A DNA stretch of 37,238 nucleotides from the NCBI GenBank assembly GCA_947452535.1, contig CANGCM010000013.1:1-37238 (forward strand), read 5' to 3'. Below, piece by piece: positions 19,979-28,074 of the stretch. Source of the DNA: Burkholderiaceae bacterium (GTDB lineage: Bacteria > Pseudomonadota > Gammaproteobacteria > Burkholderiales > Burkholderiaceae). Position numbers and translations under genes: made by a program. A model generated the notes under the pieces. The model worked only from the letters and a program-made list of their open reading frames with translations. It was not told the DNA's origin and ran no database searches. The stretch's first letter is position 1; every line of letters starts with the position of its first letter.

Positions 19979-19998
19979 GATCGCGGCAAACTGCGGTC
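19979..19998 (+). other. Hairpin just after prfC
   Basis: GATCGCGG, a CAAA loop and CTGCGGTC form an 8-bp stem in RNA with two G-U pairs, 16 bp after the prfC stop. No T run follows, so it is a weak candidate for a transcript end or a stabilising stem. Confidence 0.3.
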
Positions 19999-20034
19999 AG
20001 ACACCATGATTAAGCGAGTATCAGCGCTTTTTGC

Positions 20035-20268
20035 TTAAGCTTTTTGCTTCAGCTGATTCACTAAGGCTGTAGTGAGCTTGCTCGCAAAGGGTCGGTAGAC
20101 AAGAATGCAAATTATCGCAACGGGGTAAGCTATTGACCAAACCCCAAGTAATTCCCAAAAGAAATTTTGCGTCAGCCCTAATCGCATCAAGGTCGTTGCC
20201 AGAGTAATGCTCAATGACATAAGACCACCCATAATGATGGCAAAAATAAGATTGGAAATATTCATCAT
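20035..20268 (-). CDS. DUF2798 family small membrane protein
   Basis: Protein of 77 aa with two transmembrane helices: about residues 4-26 (ISNLIFAIIMGGLMSLSIT) and 38-60 (WELLGVWSIAYPVAIICILVY). The PVAIICILVYRPFASKLTTAL tail and overall pattern match DUF2798, a family of small inner-membrane proteins without known function. It is convergent with prfC and stands alone. Two adjacent ATG codons begin it. Confidence 0.8.
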   Translation of the reverse strand: MMNISNLIFAIIMGGLMSLSITLATTLMRLGLTQNFFWELLGVWSIAYPVAIICILVYRPFASKLTTALVNQLKQKA

Positions 20269-20445
20269 GGGCTAGATATAAGGTAAATAGTGGATATTAG
20301 GCATTGAGATGCTGGGCATGCTTCAATCATAGCGCCTAGACCGCTTAACTGTTATTCTGATATGTGATCACTATTCCGCGCCCTATCTAGGGGAGTCTGC
20401 TGAGCAAGCTCAGAGGTTCATCATTCCAAGACTCTAGGAAAATAT

Positions 20446-20646
20446 ATGGCTGTTGGCCAAAATCAAAGAAATAGAAAAAATGACCCCATGGTTAGCAAAA
20501 CTGGCAAAGCTAAATTGGGCCCACTCAATCTTGCGCAATTAACTAAACTGCTTGACTCAAGTACTAAGCCCAAAGAGAAAGCAAAGATTCAGAGGGCCCT
20601 TAACAAGCGCCCCTTAACGGCAGCAACTACTCCAGTAGCAGCCTAA
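20446..20646 (+). CDS. Small basic hypothetical protein (66 aa)
   Basis: Lysine-rich protein of 66 aa: a polar N-terminus (MAVGQNQRNRKNDPMVSKTG) is followed by a probable helix pair, LNLAQLTKLLDSSTKPKEKAKIQRAL, and a short Ala/Thr-rich tail. No transmembrane segment or signal peptide. It looks real because AGGAAA precedes the ATG at about 7 nt and a good terminator follows the stop at once. Positive charge and size would suit nucleic-acid or ribosome binding, but I do not recognise a characterised family, so no function is given. Confidence 0.7.
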   Translation: MAVGQNQRNRKNDPMVSKTGKAKLGPLNLAQLTKLLDSSTKPKEKAKIQRALNKRPLTAATTPVAA

Positions 20647-20670
20647 GCACTAAGTACTAAGTACTAAGCC
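20643..20670. repeat. Four 7-bp tandem units
   Basis: CTAAGCA, CTAAGTA, CTAAGTA and CTAAGCC stand in tandem. They begin at the stop codon of the 66-aa gene and run into the left arm of its terminator. Each unit carries TAA, so the cluster offers repeated stop codons. Probably a slippage product. Confidence 0.85.
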
Positions 20671-20693
20671 CCGAAATTACCGGGGCTTTTTCT
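20667..20693 (+). terminator. Rho-independent terminator of the 66-aa protein gene
   Basis: AGCCCCG (20667-20673) pairs with CGGGGCT (20681-20687) over a 7-nt loop and is followed by a T-rich run. It begins 20 bp after the stop codon. Confidence 0.9.
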
Positions 20694-20712
20694 TATGTAA
20701 TATCCTCTCATT

Positions 20713-21213
20713 ATGAAAGTATTTCCACAGATCCACTCACTCTACATTGCCAATCTAGCAGGCAAACCTATGATGCAGATTGAGCGAGCCGAAATCATTG
20801 CTGGCGAGGGAATTATTGGGGATCGTTACGCAGCAGGCATTGGGGCATTCTCCGTCTCCAAACCAAAAATACGCCATGTCTCTATCATTACCCTATCGGG
20901 TATAGCCGACGCTAATCATCAATTGCCGACTAATCAATATTCCCCCTTTAGCGCAGGTGATACCCGCAGAAATATTGTGATCAACCATTTTGCTGCGAGT
21001 GAACTCAACAGCCTAGTTGGAAAGATTTTCTATTTGGGTGGCCTGGCATTTAAAGGAACTGAGTTGTGTTCGCCCTGCCAAAGGCCCGCTAAATTACTAG
21101 GCAGGCCTGATTTCATCAAGGCCTTTGAAGCTCGAGGCGGCATTAGGGCAGAAGCATTGGAATCTGGATCTCTCACCGCCGAAGACTTACTTACTCTCTC
21201 CATTGAATATTGA
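20713..21213 (+). CDS. MOSC domain-containing protein
   Basis: Protein of 166 aa consisting of one MOSC domain, the fold of the molybdenum-cofactor sulfurase C-terminus. GEGIIGDRYA is at residues 31-40, the central GDTRRNIVI block at 82-90, and the conserved cysteine is in GTELCSPCQRPAKLLG (C119 or C122). MOSC proteins bind or pass on molybdenum cofactor or a sulfur group; the substrate here is unknown. The stop is 3 bp before the following phosphatase ATG, so the two are one operon. Confidence 0.88.
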   Translation: MKVFPQIHSLYIANLAGKPMMQIERAEIIAGEGIIGDRYAAGIGAFSVSKPKIRHVSIITLSGIADANHQLPTNQYSPFSAGDTRRNIVINHFAASELNSLVGKIFYLGGLAFKGTELCSPCQRPAKLLGRPDFIKAFEARGGIRAEALESGSLTAEDLLTLSIEY

Positions 21214-21216
21214 TAT

Positions 21217-21867
21217 ATGACTACAACGAGACTTTGCCTTATCCGCCACGGGGAAACTGACTGGAATACTGAGCGGCGCTTTCAGGGGCATACCGACATC
21301 CCCCTTAATGCCAGGGGCGAGCTGCAAGCACGTCAAATGGCGCAAGCGCTTAAAGATACAGCAATCACGTTTGATGACTTGTATACCAGCGACCTCAAAA
21401 GGGCGGCCGATACCGCCAATGCAGTCGCTCAATTATTTTCAGTTAAAGCTCAAGTTGAAAGCACTTTGCGAGAGCGCCATTTTGGAGCGCTTCAAGGGCT
21501 CTTAATAAGTGAGGCGCCATTAATCAGGCCTGATATTTGGCAAGCCCATAGCACTCGTAACTTAGATCATGAGCTTGAGGGCGGAGAAAGTATTCAGCAG
21601 TTCGCCCTGCGCGTTCAAAACGCTCTAGACATGATCCAAGAACGTCATAGCGGTAAAACAATTTTGCTGGTTAGTCATGGTGGTACGCTCGAGATGATGT
21701 ATCGCATTGCTAGCAATCAAGCCTTAAGCACGGAACGAGCGGTCTCAGTACCTAATGCCTCATTAAACTGGATTACCCATCGGCAGGGTGAAGGATGGTC
21801 AGTAGAGCAGTGGGCTGATACTCGTCATCTCAATGGCCCTGCTTTAGAGAATGTTGAGCACTACTAA
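21217..21867 (+). CDS. Histidine phosphatase family protein (phosphoglycerate mutase-like)
   Basis: Cytosolic histidine phosphatase superfamily member (216 aa). The catalytic LIRHGETDWN at residues 8-17 carries phospho-acceptor H11, E86 lies in LRERHFGALQG, and the second histidine H154 lies in LVSHGGTLEM. The motif set resembles GpmB and CobC-type phosphatases; a glycolytic mutase role is unlikely from these features alone. The immediate upstream MOSC gene shares the operon. The substrate is not determined. Confidence 0.9.
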   Translation: MTTTRLCLIRHGETDWNTERRFQGHTDIPLNARGELQARQMAQALKDTAITFDDLYTSDLKRAADTANAVAQLFSVKAQVESTLRERHFGALQGLLISEAPLIRPDIWQAHSTRNLDHELEGGESIQQFALRVQNALDMIQERHSGKTILLVSHGGTLEMMYRIASNQALSTERAVSVPNASLNWITHRQGEGWSVEQWADTRHLNGPALENVEHY

Positions 21868-21897
21868 AAAATTACCTTCGTGAAGGTGGCTTTTAGC
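21868..21897. terminator. Weak bidirectional terminator between convergent genes
   Basis: ACCTTC (21874-21879) and GAAGGT (21882-21887) form a short hairpin with A residues to the left and TTTT to the right. It lies between the convergent phosphatase and binding-protein genes. Confidence 0.5.
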
Positions 21898-21919
21898 TTT
21901 TCTGACAAGGCTTACAGAC

Positions 21920-22672
21920 TTATTGTGCCCAACGATTCATCATTGCCTTAAGATTTTCTGGGCCAAGCTCTGCAAGATATAGATTAAAGTCATCACGCAA
22001 CTTAGAGCCCTTCTTAAAAGCAAATCCTAGATTATCAAAACCCACCACTTGATAGCTACTGCTAACTGGCAGATTTAAAGATTTCTGATAATTGACCAGC
22101 ATGACGCTATCAACAAATACTAAATCCACATTCCCATTTTGCAAGGCAATCAAGGCTTCTGCAGGAGATGGGTATAGCTTTACTTGGTCAACTGAGTAAT
22201 AGCCCTTAGGCTGCAATACAGTTTTTACATAATCATCAAATACGCTACCTCTTGGATAGGCGATAGAGTACTTCTTTAGCTGTGATAGATCAGTAATTTT
22301 GATATTGCGATTTTTCAATCCAATGAGTTGCCAAGTGCTAGTGAAATAGGGATTAGAAAAGTCCATTACCTCTTTGCGCTTATCAGTAATTGAAATTCCA
22401 GAGAACGCAACATCTGCTTGTCCGCTGGTTACCGCGCCCAACATCCCGAGCCAATCATAAGCAGTGATTTTGAATGTACAAGCCCGTGCCTTGCAATACC
22501 CTTCAAATATCTCGAGATCCATCCCCGTATACTTGCCGTCTTTCTCGAAAAGCATGGGAGGGATCGTAGGAGATACAGCCACTTGAATGACATTTGCTTG
22601 CTCCTCCTTAGAGCAGGCGCCAAGAAGCAATAGGATTGTTAGCGCGGAGATAATTAGGCGGGCAAGTCTCAT
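21920..22672 (-). CDS. Family 3 extracellular solute-binding lipoprotein (amino-acid ABC type)
   Basis: Protein of 250 aa from the ATG at 22672 (GGA 7 nt upstream); the longer frame begins with TTG. The signal peptide ends in the lipobox LLGAC, with lipidated C20. The SBP family 3 signature appears as GKYTGMDLEIFEGYCKA and GQADVAFSGISITDKRKEVMDFSNPYF, and later in VDLVFVDSVMLVNY. It should bind an amino acid or related small molecule in the periplasm. No ABC permease or ATPase gene is near, so it is an orphan binding protein. The ligand cannot be read from sequence. Confidence 0.9.
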   Translation of the reverse strand: MRLARLIISALTILLLLGACSKEEQANVIQVAVSPTIPPMLFEKDGKYTGMDLEIFEGYCKARACTFKITAYDWLGMLGAVTSGQADVAFSGISITDKRKEVMDFSNPYFTSTWQLIGLKNRNIKITDLSQLKKYSIAYPRGSVFDDYVKTVLQPKGYYSVDQVKLYPSPAEALIALQNGNVDLVFVDSVMLVNYQKSLNLPVSSSYQVVGFDNLGFAFKKGSKLRDDFNLYLAELGPENLKAMMNRWAQ

Positions 22673-22699
22673 GGTGTATTCCAAATTAAATTAGGTAAA

Positions 22700-23065
22700 T
22701 TAATTTATTTTCTTTATTTCTTTAATGGTATTGCCCTCGCCTAGCAAAACAATTTTAGGGACGTGCCGCGCGACCTCATCATTGCTGACTTGACCATAAG
22801 TGCAAATGATCAAATGATCGCCAACATGCGCCTTGCGCGCAGCCGCACCATTGAGGGAGATGATTCCAGAACTCCGTCTTGCTTTAATGATATAGGTTGA
22901 GAAACGCTCACCATTATTAATGTTGTAAAGCTCAATTTTTTCAAATTCACGCATATCGGCCGCATCGATTAAATCCTCATCTATTCCGCACGAGCCTTCG
23001 TAATGCAAATCCGCCTCAGTGACGGTTGCTCTGTGAATTTTTCCCAACAACATCATGCGATTCAT
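22700..23065 (-). CDS. panD: Aspartate 1-decarboxylase
   Basis: Pyruvoyl enzyme (121 aa) making beta-alanine from aspartate for pantothenate and CoA. It is made as a proenzyme that cuts itself between G24 and S25, seen in LHYEGSCGIDEDL; Ser25 becomes the pyruvoyl group. LLGKIHRATVTEADL before it and GAAARKAHVGDHLIICTYG after it are standard. The ATG at 23065 gives the usual length; another ATG follows at codon 4. panC and panB are not in the window. Confidence 0.97.
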   Translation of the reverse strand: MNRMMLLGKIHRATVTEADLHYEGSCGIDEDLIDAADMREFEKIELYNINNGERFSTYIIKARRSSGIISLNGAAARKAHVGDHLIICTYGQVSNDEVARHVPKIVLLGEGNTIKEIKKIN

Positions 23066-23164
23066 GCTATTTCCTCAAAGATTAAAAGCGTGCTTCTTCA
23101 GTTATTTATAAATAATTATCCTGCTATTTTCTCAAATTTTTTAGACTAGCTTATCTAAAAACAT

Positions 23165-23701
23165 CTATTTACCTGGGCCACTGGCTTGGTCTCCCATACT
23201 ATCCAGCTTCTTACTTAAGGCCTCTACTGCTTGCGTTAATGCAAACAGCTCCTTTTCTTTCATCAAATCAATTTTTTGATGGAGCAACTCTATCTCTAGC
23301 TCTGCCTTCACATTGATTTCAAAGTCATCGCTAGCCTGTTGACGATCAATTTCTGAAAGTCGATTTTGACTCATCATAATTGCTGGGGCTGTGTATGCCG
23401 CCTGAAAAGATAGCATTAAGTTAAGCAAAATAAAAGGGTATGGATCCCAAGCATTAGGGCTATTGATTGAGTTATAGCCTATCCAAACGAAGATACATAC
23501 ACTCTGAATGATGATGAATTTCCAGGAGCCCACCGTCTTGGCAACGACATCAGAAATTTTCTGGCCTGTCGTTAATCCTAGAGCCAGGTCTTGAACATGA
23601 CTTGAGATCTTGGCGGGAAAGTCTTGGCGATGCTTTCTTCTATGCGCCCGCAGCGCCTCTAGCACTTGTAATTCTTTAGTGGTGGGTGTGGTTGCAGTCA
23701 T
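23165..23701 (-). CDS. DUF1003 family membrane protein
   Basis: Protein of 178 aa from the ATG at 23701, where GAGG lies 4 nt upstream; the longer frame to 23752 is less likely. The family core is TTGQKISDVVAKTVGSWKFI followed by two transmembrane helices (FIIIQSVCIFVWIGYN and PFILLNLMLSFQAAYTAPAI) and the marker MMSQNRLSEIDRQQASDDFEIN. A C-terminal helical segment (ELEIELLHQKIDLMKEKEL) looks coiled-coil. DUF1003 has no established function. Confidence 0.9.
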   Translation of the reverse strand: MTATTPTTKELQVLEALRAHRRKHRQDFPAKISSHVQDLALGLTTGQKISDVVAKTVGSWKFIIIQSVCIFVWIGYNSINSPNAWDPYPFILLNLMLSFQAAYTAPAIMMSQNRLSEIDRQQASDDFEINVKAELEIELLHQKIDLMKEKELFALTQAVEALSKKLDSMGDQASGPGK

Positions 23702-23813
23702 AGTCCCTCGCGTTATATAGATACTGTACGCCCCATCACCAGGGAGAGCCAACTTTTTCTTTATAGAAAAACTTGGTCTAAATTCAATATGGCCAATTCA
23801 ATCAGTGTGGGTC

Positions 23814-24260
23814 CTACTTGCTAGACTTATATTTTTGTATAGACGCTTTCAGGTCGGAATATTCCTCGCACCCAAAAAAACAGGCCTTATCTAGTCTAGC
23901 CAACAAGGCTTCAGCTCCAAGTAAATCACTATTCATTAGCTTTAGCTCTCCGTAATACTCAAGAGCGCCCCGATGATTTGGGTCTATTTTTAATGCGGCC
24001 TGATAGTACTTTTCGGCCCCGACTAAATCACGCGGCTGCTTCTTGCGAAGACTATAGCCCATTAAATTATTCCAATCTGCTGAACTTGTTTCATTTGCAC
24101 TCTGTAATTGCTTAACGGCCTGATCATATTTTTCGGCCTTAATACTTGCGCGCGAGTCTGTTAGCCAGGCTGGATCAGATTTAACCGGCGTTGAATCTGC
24201 TGCTTGGGACGGTCCAATTAAAGAGAGGGTTAATAAAAATACCAGCGCGAGACGTTTCAT
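23814..24260 (-). CDS. Exported TPR-repeat protein
   Basis: Protein of 148 aa with an N-terminal signal peptide (MKRLALVFLLTLSLIGPSQA, probable cut after A20) and about two tetratricopeptide repeats. They cover residues 35-105 and include DWNNLMGYSLRK and AEKYYQAALKIDPNHRGALEYYGEL. Two cysteines in KACFFGCEEY may form a disulfide in the periplasm. TPR proteins scaffold protein contacts; partners are unknown. The gene lies 27 bp downstream of the secreted histidine phosphatase on the same strand and may be cotranscribed with it. Confidence 0.85.
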   Translation of the reverse strand: MKRLALVFLLTLSLIGPSQAADSTPVKSDPAWLTDSRASIKAEKYDQAVKQLQSANETSSADWNNLMGYSLRKKQPRDLVGAEKYYQAALKIDPNHRGALEYYGELKLMNSDLLGAEALLARLDKACFFGCEEYSDLKASIQKYKSSK

Positions 24261-24287
24261 AAAAAACTCCTTAAATTGATTGATACC

Positions 24288-24872
24288 CTATGGTCTAGGA
24301 CTTGGATAAATCGTATGCGAAAGATATTCACCATTTTTATTTACCTTCACTAAAACCATATCGCCTACATCGACTATCTTGCCGGTGAAAGCCTGAATAT
24401 TGACATGATGAGTCACAAGAATGGTAGGCGTCTTTGACTGCTTGCTTAATATATTTTTGATGAACAACTCTAGCTCTTTGGTTTTTTTCTTTTCTAAGCT
24501 CATATCATCAAAAAAAGATCCTAGTGATAACTCGATCTTTACTAAGCCCTTATTTAGAAGGGCTGCCGTATCTAAGCATCTGCACCAAGGGCTACTGAAA
24601 ACCTGGGCACTGATAATTCCTTGATTGTTTAACCATTCACCAATTGCCTTGGATTGCTTTTTGCCGTAATCGCCTAAATTACGCTGGGTAGAGCATTGGC
24701 TAATTACATATCCCGCAGGATCGCCATATCCTGGAGCATCGGCATGGCGCATGAGTAATACATGCTGGCCGTCTTGCAAGTCATTAGCTAAAGATGCTTT
24801 TGCTTGCTGCATCAATAAAAGATTGCTCACCATGAAAATGATCATGGCAATGATTCGACTGAACTGACTCAT
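24288..24872 (-). CDS. Secreted histidine phosphatase superfamily protein
   Basis: Protein of 194 aa from the ATG at 24872, with GAGG about 9 nt upstream. The longer frame to 24941 would run into a terminator hairpin. A signal peptide covers about residues 1-27 (ending AKA). The catalytic LMRHADAPG carries H43; FSSPWCRCLDTA and the second histidine pair H155-H156 in LVTHHVNIQAFTG complete the fold. The family includes periplasmic phosphatases such as Ais-like proteins; the substrate is unknown. A TPR gene follows after 27 bp. Confidence 0.87.
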   Translation of the reverse strand: MSQFSRIIAMIIFMVSNLLLMQQAKASLANDLQDGQHVLLMRHADAPGYGDPAGYVISQCSTQRNLGDYGKKQSKAIGEWLNNQGIISAQVFSSPWCRCLDTAALLNKGLVKIELSLGSFFDDMSLEKKKTKELELFIKNILSKQSKTPTILVTHHVNIQAFTGKIVDVGDMVLVKVNKNGEYLSHTIYPSPRP

Positions 24873-24927
24873 ATTGATACGCCTCTTATTTGGGCTGATC
24901 ACAGAATCCATATTCTTGCCAGACTCA

Positions 24928-24960
24928 AAAAGATGCCCCACACAAGGCAGGGCATCTTTT
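24928..24960 (-). terminator. Rho-independent terminator after sodC
   Basis: AAAAGATGCCC (24928-24938) pairs with GGGCATCTTTT (24950-24960), an 11-bp stem with an 11-nt loop. On the minus strand the stem runs into TTTTT. It lies 50 bp after the sodC stop and just upstream of the secreted phosphatase gene. Confidence 0.9.
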
Positions 24961-25010
24961 GATTACTGGTGATACGGGACCAATGAGGCAGAGAACTAAG
25001 TTGCTCAAGC

Positions 25011-25538
25011 CTACTTAATCAGGCCACACGCAATTCTAGGACCTGAGTTACCTGCAGGCTGTGATTTGTAATCATCTGGATCACGATGCACAACAACGGA
25101 TTTTCCTAATATGCCAGTAGGTCCATTATTGACAGCAAAACCGCTTAGCTTCGCTGAATACACTGCATTGCCATTCGCGTCTGATTTGATATTTGGCATA
25201 TCTCCAGCATGATTAGAGCCGCTTCCTGGCATACCATGAGATTTTGTATCTGGGTTGAAGTGCCCCCCTGCGCTTGTGGCGTCAGGAGCAGAGCAATCTC
25301 CTTTTTCATGAACATGAAAGCCTTGTTCTGAATTAGGCTTCAAACCTGAGAAAGTTCCGGACACCAGGACATCATGTCCTTGCCACAAAAAATTAACGGT
25401 GCCTTTTGCATTTGATCCTGAGCGTGAGTCTAGGCTAGCCGATGCTTTTTGCCCGACTCCTTGCTCCATTGACTGGCAAGCAGATAAGGTCAAAACAGCA
25501 AGAGCGCCGATTGATAAGGTAATCTCTCTAAGCATCAT
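25011..25538 (-). CDS. sodC: Cu/Zn superoxide dismutase, lipoprotein form
   Basis: Periplasmic superoxide dismutase (175 aa). The N-terminus is a lipoprotein signal with lipobox LSAC (C21), so the enzyme should be membrane-tethered. Copper ligands are H75 and H77 in GFHVHEKGDC, H93 in AGGHFNP and H151 in VVVHRDPDD; zinc is bound by H93, H101, H110 and D113 (NHAGDMPNI). C82 and C171 form the conserved disulfide. All active-site residues are present, so it should be functional. It is monocistronic: a strong terminator follows, and nothing on the same strand precedes it closely. Confidence 0.96.
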   Translation of the reverse strand: MMLREITLSIGALAVLTLSACQSMEQGVGQKASASLDSRSGSNAKGTVNFLWQGHDVLVSGTFSGLKPNSEQGFHVHEKGDCSAPDATSAGGHFNPDTKSHGMPGSGSNHAGDMPNIKSDANGNAVYSAKLSGFAVNNGPTGILGKSVVVHRDPDDYKSQPAGNSGPRIACGLIK

Positions 25539-25621
25539 TTTTCTTTCAATATTGACTGTCTGGGAATAGGCTTTGATACATTCTCACATGAATAAAGCCT
25601 TGCTAGAGAAAAGACCCTATT

Positions 25622-26428
25622 TTAAGTAGTCTTATTAGCACTACTCAAGACCATGCCCCAGTGAGGAGAGGCCTGTGGAGCCCGCTCTTTTAGCTCATGA
25701 GGGCAAGATCGCAGAGCACTACAGGTTGTACTCAGAATATTTAAGAGCACAGGCTTGCCGAACTCAGCCTCCAGAATTGGAACTGCATGTATAGCAAACC
25801 ACAAACCACCGGGCATCAAAAGTGCTTCGGACTCTGGAGCCTCCCTCAGCACCTCTCTCCCCAACGCCAAAGCCAACTCATGATCCGCTAAAGCGCTGGC
25901 TGCTTTATTTTGAGAAAGTGAACGGCCCCGCGACTTACAAGCTAGCACCTCAATGCCAGCATCGGCTAAATAGGCAATTAAACCTGTGTTCACAGCATCT
26001 GACCAACGTGAAGCAATGGCAATTTTTGTAACCCCTAGATGCCGTAAGGTGGCAATGTGGGCCTCTGCATCAGTATCACATTCCAATCCAGTTCTCACTT
26101 GAGCCTCCTCAAGCAATGCCAGCATACGCTTTCTACCTAGGGCTGCAGCAACCGGAACGCCGCTCAAAGAAATTCTGTCCACAGGCTTCTTGGCCAATAA
26201 ATCTAAGGCTGAATAAAAGGCCGGCATTTGTGACTCAACAGACTCAAGTGTGTACTCAGCCAAATTGAGTCCCGTCGTAACTAACATCATTCCCTCTGGG
26301 GCCACCCGATAAAACTGATAAGAATCTAAGTCAGTGTATCGATGCGGGATGATATATCCCAATTGATACCAGGGCGCAATCGGATCTACTCCGCTTTTAG
26401 GCCCGCGTTCTTGATGACCTTCGACCAT
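25622..26428 (-). CDS. Asp/Glu racemase-fold (arylmalonate decarboxylase/maleate isomerase-like) protein lacking catalytic cysteines
   Basis: Protein of 268 aa of the Asp/Glu/hydantoin racemase superfamily, nearest in pattern to arylmalonate decarboxylase and maleate cis-trans isomerase. Visible are GYIIPHRYTDLDSYQFYRVAP at the start, ISLSGVPVAAALGR, HLGVTKIAIASRWSDAVN and EALLMPGGLW. At the two usual catalytic cysteine positions it has G90 and P206 (arylmalonate decarboxylase has Gly and Cys). It may therefore use different chemistry or act in binding only. Its ATG lies 43 bp inside the upstream Bug receptor gene, with GGAG 8 nt before it, so the two are coupled. The reaction is unknown. Confidence 0.8.
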   Translation of the reverse strand: MVEGHQERGPKSGVDPIAPWYQLGYIIPHRYTDLDSYQFYRVAPEGMMLVTTGLNLAEYTLESVESQMPAFYSALDLLAKKPVDRISLSGVPVAAALGRKRMLALLEEAQVRTGLECDTDAEAHIATLRHLGVTKIAIASRWSDAVNTGLIAYLADAGIEVLACKSRGRSLSQNKAASALADHELALALGREVLREAPESEALLMPGGLWFAIHAVPILEAEFGKPVLLNILSTTCSALRSCPHELKERAPQASPHWGMVLSSANKTT

Positions 26429-27360
26429 TTGCTAATCTCCTTATTTATATGGCTATTCAATGCCTCGGGAGTGGTACCCAGAGGCTCGATTCCATTGACA
26501 TTCATCATTGACTTGAATGCTGGGTCTTTCAATATTTGCAATAACTCGGTATTAATGCGGTTGACGATTTCGCGAGGCGTATTAGGGGGAGCAAGTACCG
26601 CATACCAAACGGTTGAGTCATAGCCAGGTACAGCTGCCTCAGCAATCGTAGGCACATTGGGCAAACTTGATAAACGCCTATCACCAGTAATTGCTATTGC
26701 GCGCAAACGACCGGACTGGATATGTTGCATTGAACTCACTGCTGGGGCAAATAAAACTTTAACGTGTCCAGCCAAAACATCTGACAAGGCCGGGCCACCG
26801 CCCTTATAAGGCACATGTGTCATCGGAATGCCCGTCATACCAATCAGTAGCTCTGCCGCCATATGTGCGCCACTACCGCTGCCAGAGCTTGCATAAGTCA
26901 ATTTCCCATTCTCGGCTTTAGCAAGGGCTAACAATTCTTTAGTTGTGGTGACCGGCAAAGCAGGATTCACCAATAATAAATAAGGCGCCTCAGCAATCAA
27001 TGAAATCGGGGAAAAACTTTTAATTGGATCGTAAGGGATTTTTTCATAGAGAGCGCCATTCACTGCGAGCTGAGGCGTTAGAGCTAAAAGCAAGGTGTAT
27101 CCATCTGCCGGAGCTCTTGCAACAAACTCCATGCCAATACTTCCTCCGGCTCCACCACGATTATCAACAACAACTGTTTGACCCAAGCGAGCAGTAAGTT
27201 GCAAGGCTAGAGGTCTCGCAAAAGTATCAGTACCCCCGCCAGCTGGGTAGGGAAGCACTAATTTAATCAGCCGATTCGGATATGGATCAGCGGCAATCGC
27301 TTGCGTAATTTGACATGCCGCAAACAAGATCAAAAAAAGACGAAAAATATATCTATCCAC
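26386..27360 (-). CDS. Bug/TctC-family tripartite tricarboxylate transporter binding protein
   Basis: Periplasmic receptor (324 aa) of the Bug family, which binds carboxylates or amidated acids. The signal peptide covers residues 1-23, cut before ADPYPNRLIKL. Family blocks are VLPYPAGGGTDTFAR, NRGGAGGSIG, DGYTLLL, YASSGSGSGAHMAAELL and HVPYKGGGPALSDVLAGHV. The start is GTG at 27360, with AAGGA 4-5 nt upstream. No TctA or TctB membrane genes are in the window. Its 3' end overlaps the racemase-fold gene, which probably acts on the same ligand; that is inference. Confidence 0.94.
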   Translation of the reverse strand: MDRYIFRLFLILFAACQITQAIAADPYPNRLIKLVLPYPAGGGTDTFARPLALQLTARLGQTVVVDNRGGAGGSIGMEFVARAPADGYTLLLALTPQLAVNGALYEKIPYDPIKSFSPISLIAEAPYLLLVNPALPVTTTKELLALAKAENGKLTYASSGSGSGAHMAAELLIGMTGIPMTHVPYKGGGPALSDVLAGHVKVLFAPAVSSMQHIQSGRLRAIAITGDRRLSSLPNVPTIAEAAVPGYDSTVWYAVLAPPNTPREIVNRINTELLQILKDPAFKSMMNVNGIEPLGTTPEALNSHINKEISKWSKVIKNAGLKAE

Positions 27361-27491
27361 AGCATCCTTAGAGCTAAGTTGGTATTAATTATTCAGTATT
27401 TTTTGATGATAGCAACTTTTAAGGTGCCTCATGTTTACCCTATAGCAAGATCTGCCAAGGCTGAAATCAAGCAAGGCATAAAAGTATGACT

Positions 27492-28046
27492 CTAAAATCT
27501 CCAGCCTAATGCAATGCCATAGCTGTCGATTTTGACTCTGTCACTAGAGCCATCATTCCAGTAAACAGTCTTATAGTTTTGCTGGGCAATCTCAATTCTT
27601 GCAAACAAATTGTTGGTAATCAAATACTCAGCACCAATGCCATAGCTTGGACCACTCATCCATTGATAGTAGCTAGGGTATGAATACTTAGACCATGCGT
27701 AACCAAGCTTTACATAGCCCATGAGTTTTTCTGTAAAGGCATAACCAACTTTTCCACCTACCTCGAGTGGATTATAGGCATCAGGGTCTGAGCCAGCAGT
27801 ATCTGTTGTAGCTAGCTCATATGTACCATAGACGCCAACTAGCCATTGATCATTAATTGCCTTGAGAGCATCAGCCGTAACACCCGGAATACCGCTTTTA
27901 CTGGTCGCCGAACCACCTGGCGTTGAAATGTCTTCAATAGAATTTAACGCGTAGTCAATTGACAAACCAAAACCTTGAAAGTTTTGCGATTGAGCAAATA
28001 TAGTAGGGCTCAACATTAGCAACAATAAAACAAATACTTTTTTCAT
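27492..28046 (-). CDS. Small outer-membrane beta-barrel protein
   Basis: Protein of 184 aa from the ATG at 28046 (GAG 7 nt upstream). The signal peptide is MKKVFVLLLLMLSPTIFA. The mature part has alternating, aromatic-rich strands: FQGFGLSIDYAL, WLVGVYGTYELAT, GGKVGYAFTEKLMGYVKLGYAW, YGIGAEYLITNNLFARIEIAQ. It ends in ...SYGIALGWRF, whose terminal Phe is the outer-membrane insertion signal. It resembles OmpW/OmpA-like eight-stranded barrels; the role is unknown. It lies 28 bp after the SDR gene on the same strand. Confidence 0.87.
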   Translation of the reverse strand: MKKVFVLLLLMLSPTIFAQSQNFQGFGLSIDYALNSIEDISTPGGSATSKSGIPGVTADALKAINDQWLVGVYGTYELATTDTAGSDPDAYNPLEVGGKVGYAFTEKLMGYVKLGYAWSKYSYPSYYQWMSGPSYGIGAEYLITNNLFARIEIAQQNYKTVYWNDGSSDRVKIDSYGIALGWRF

Positions 28047-28074
28047 CAATAACTCACAATTTATTTTTATAATT

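Noticed and set aside
24873..24941. N-terminal extension of the secreted phosphatase frame
   Set aside because: It runs into the sodC terminator hairpin and would bury the signal peptide; the ATG at 24872 has a ribosome-binding site.
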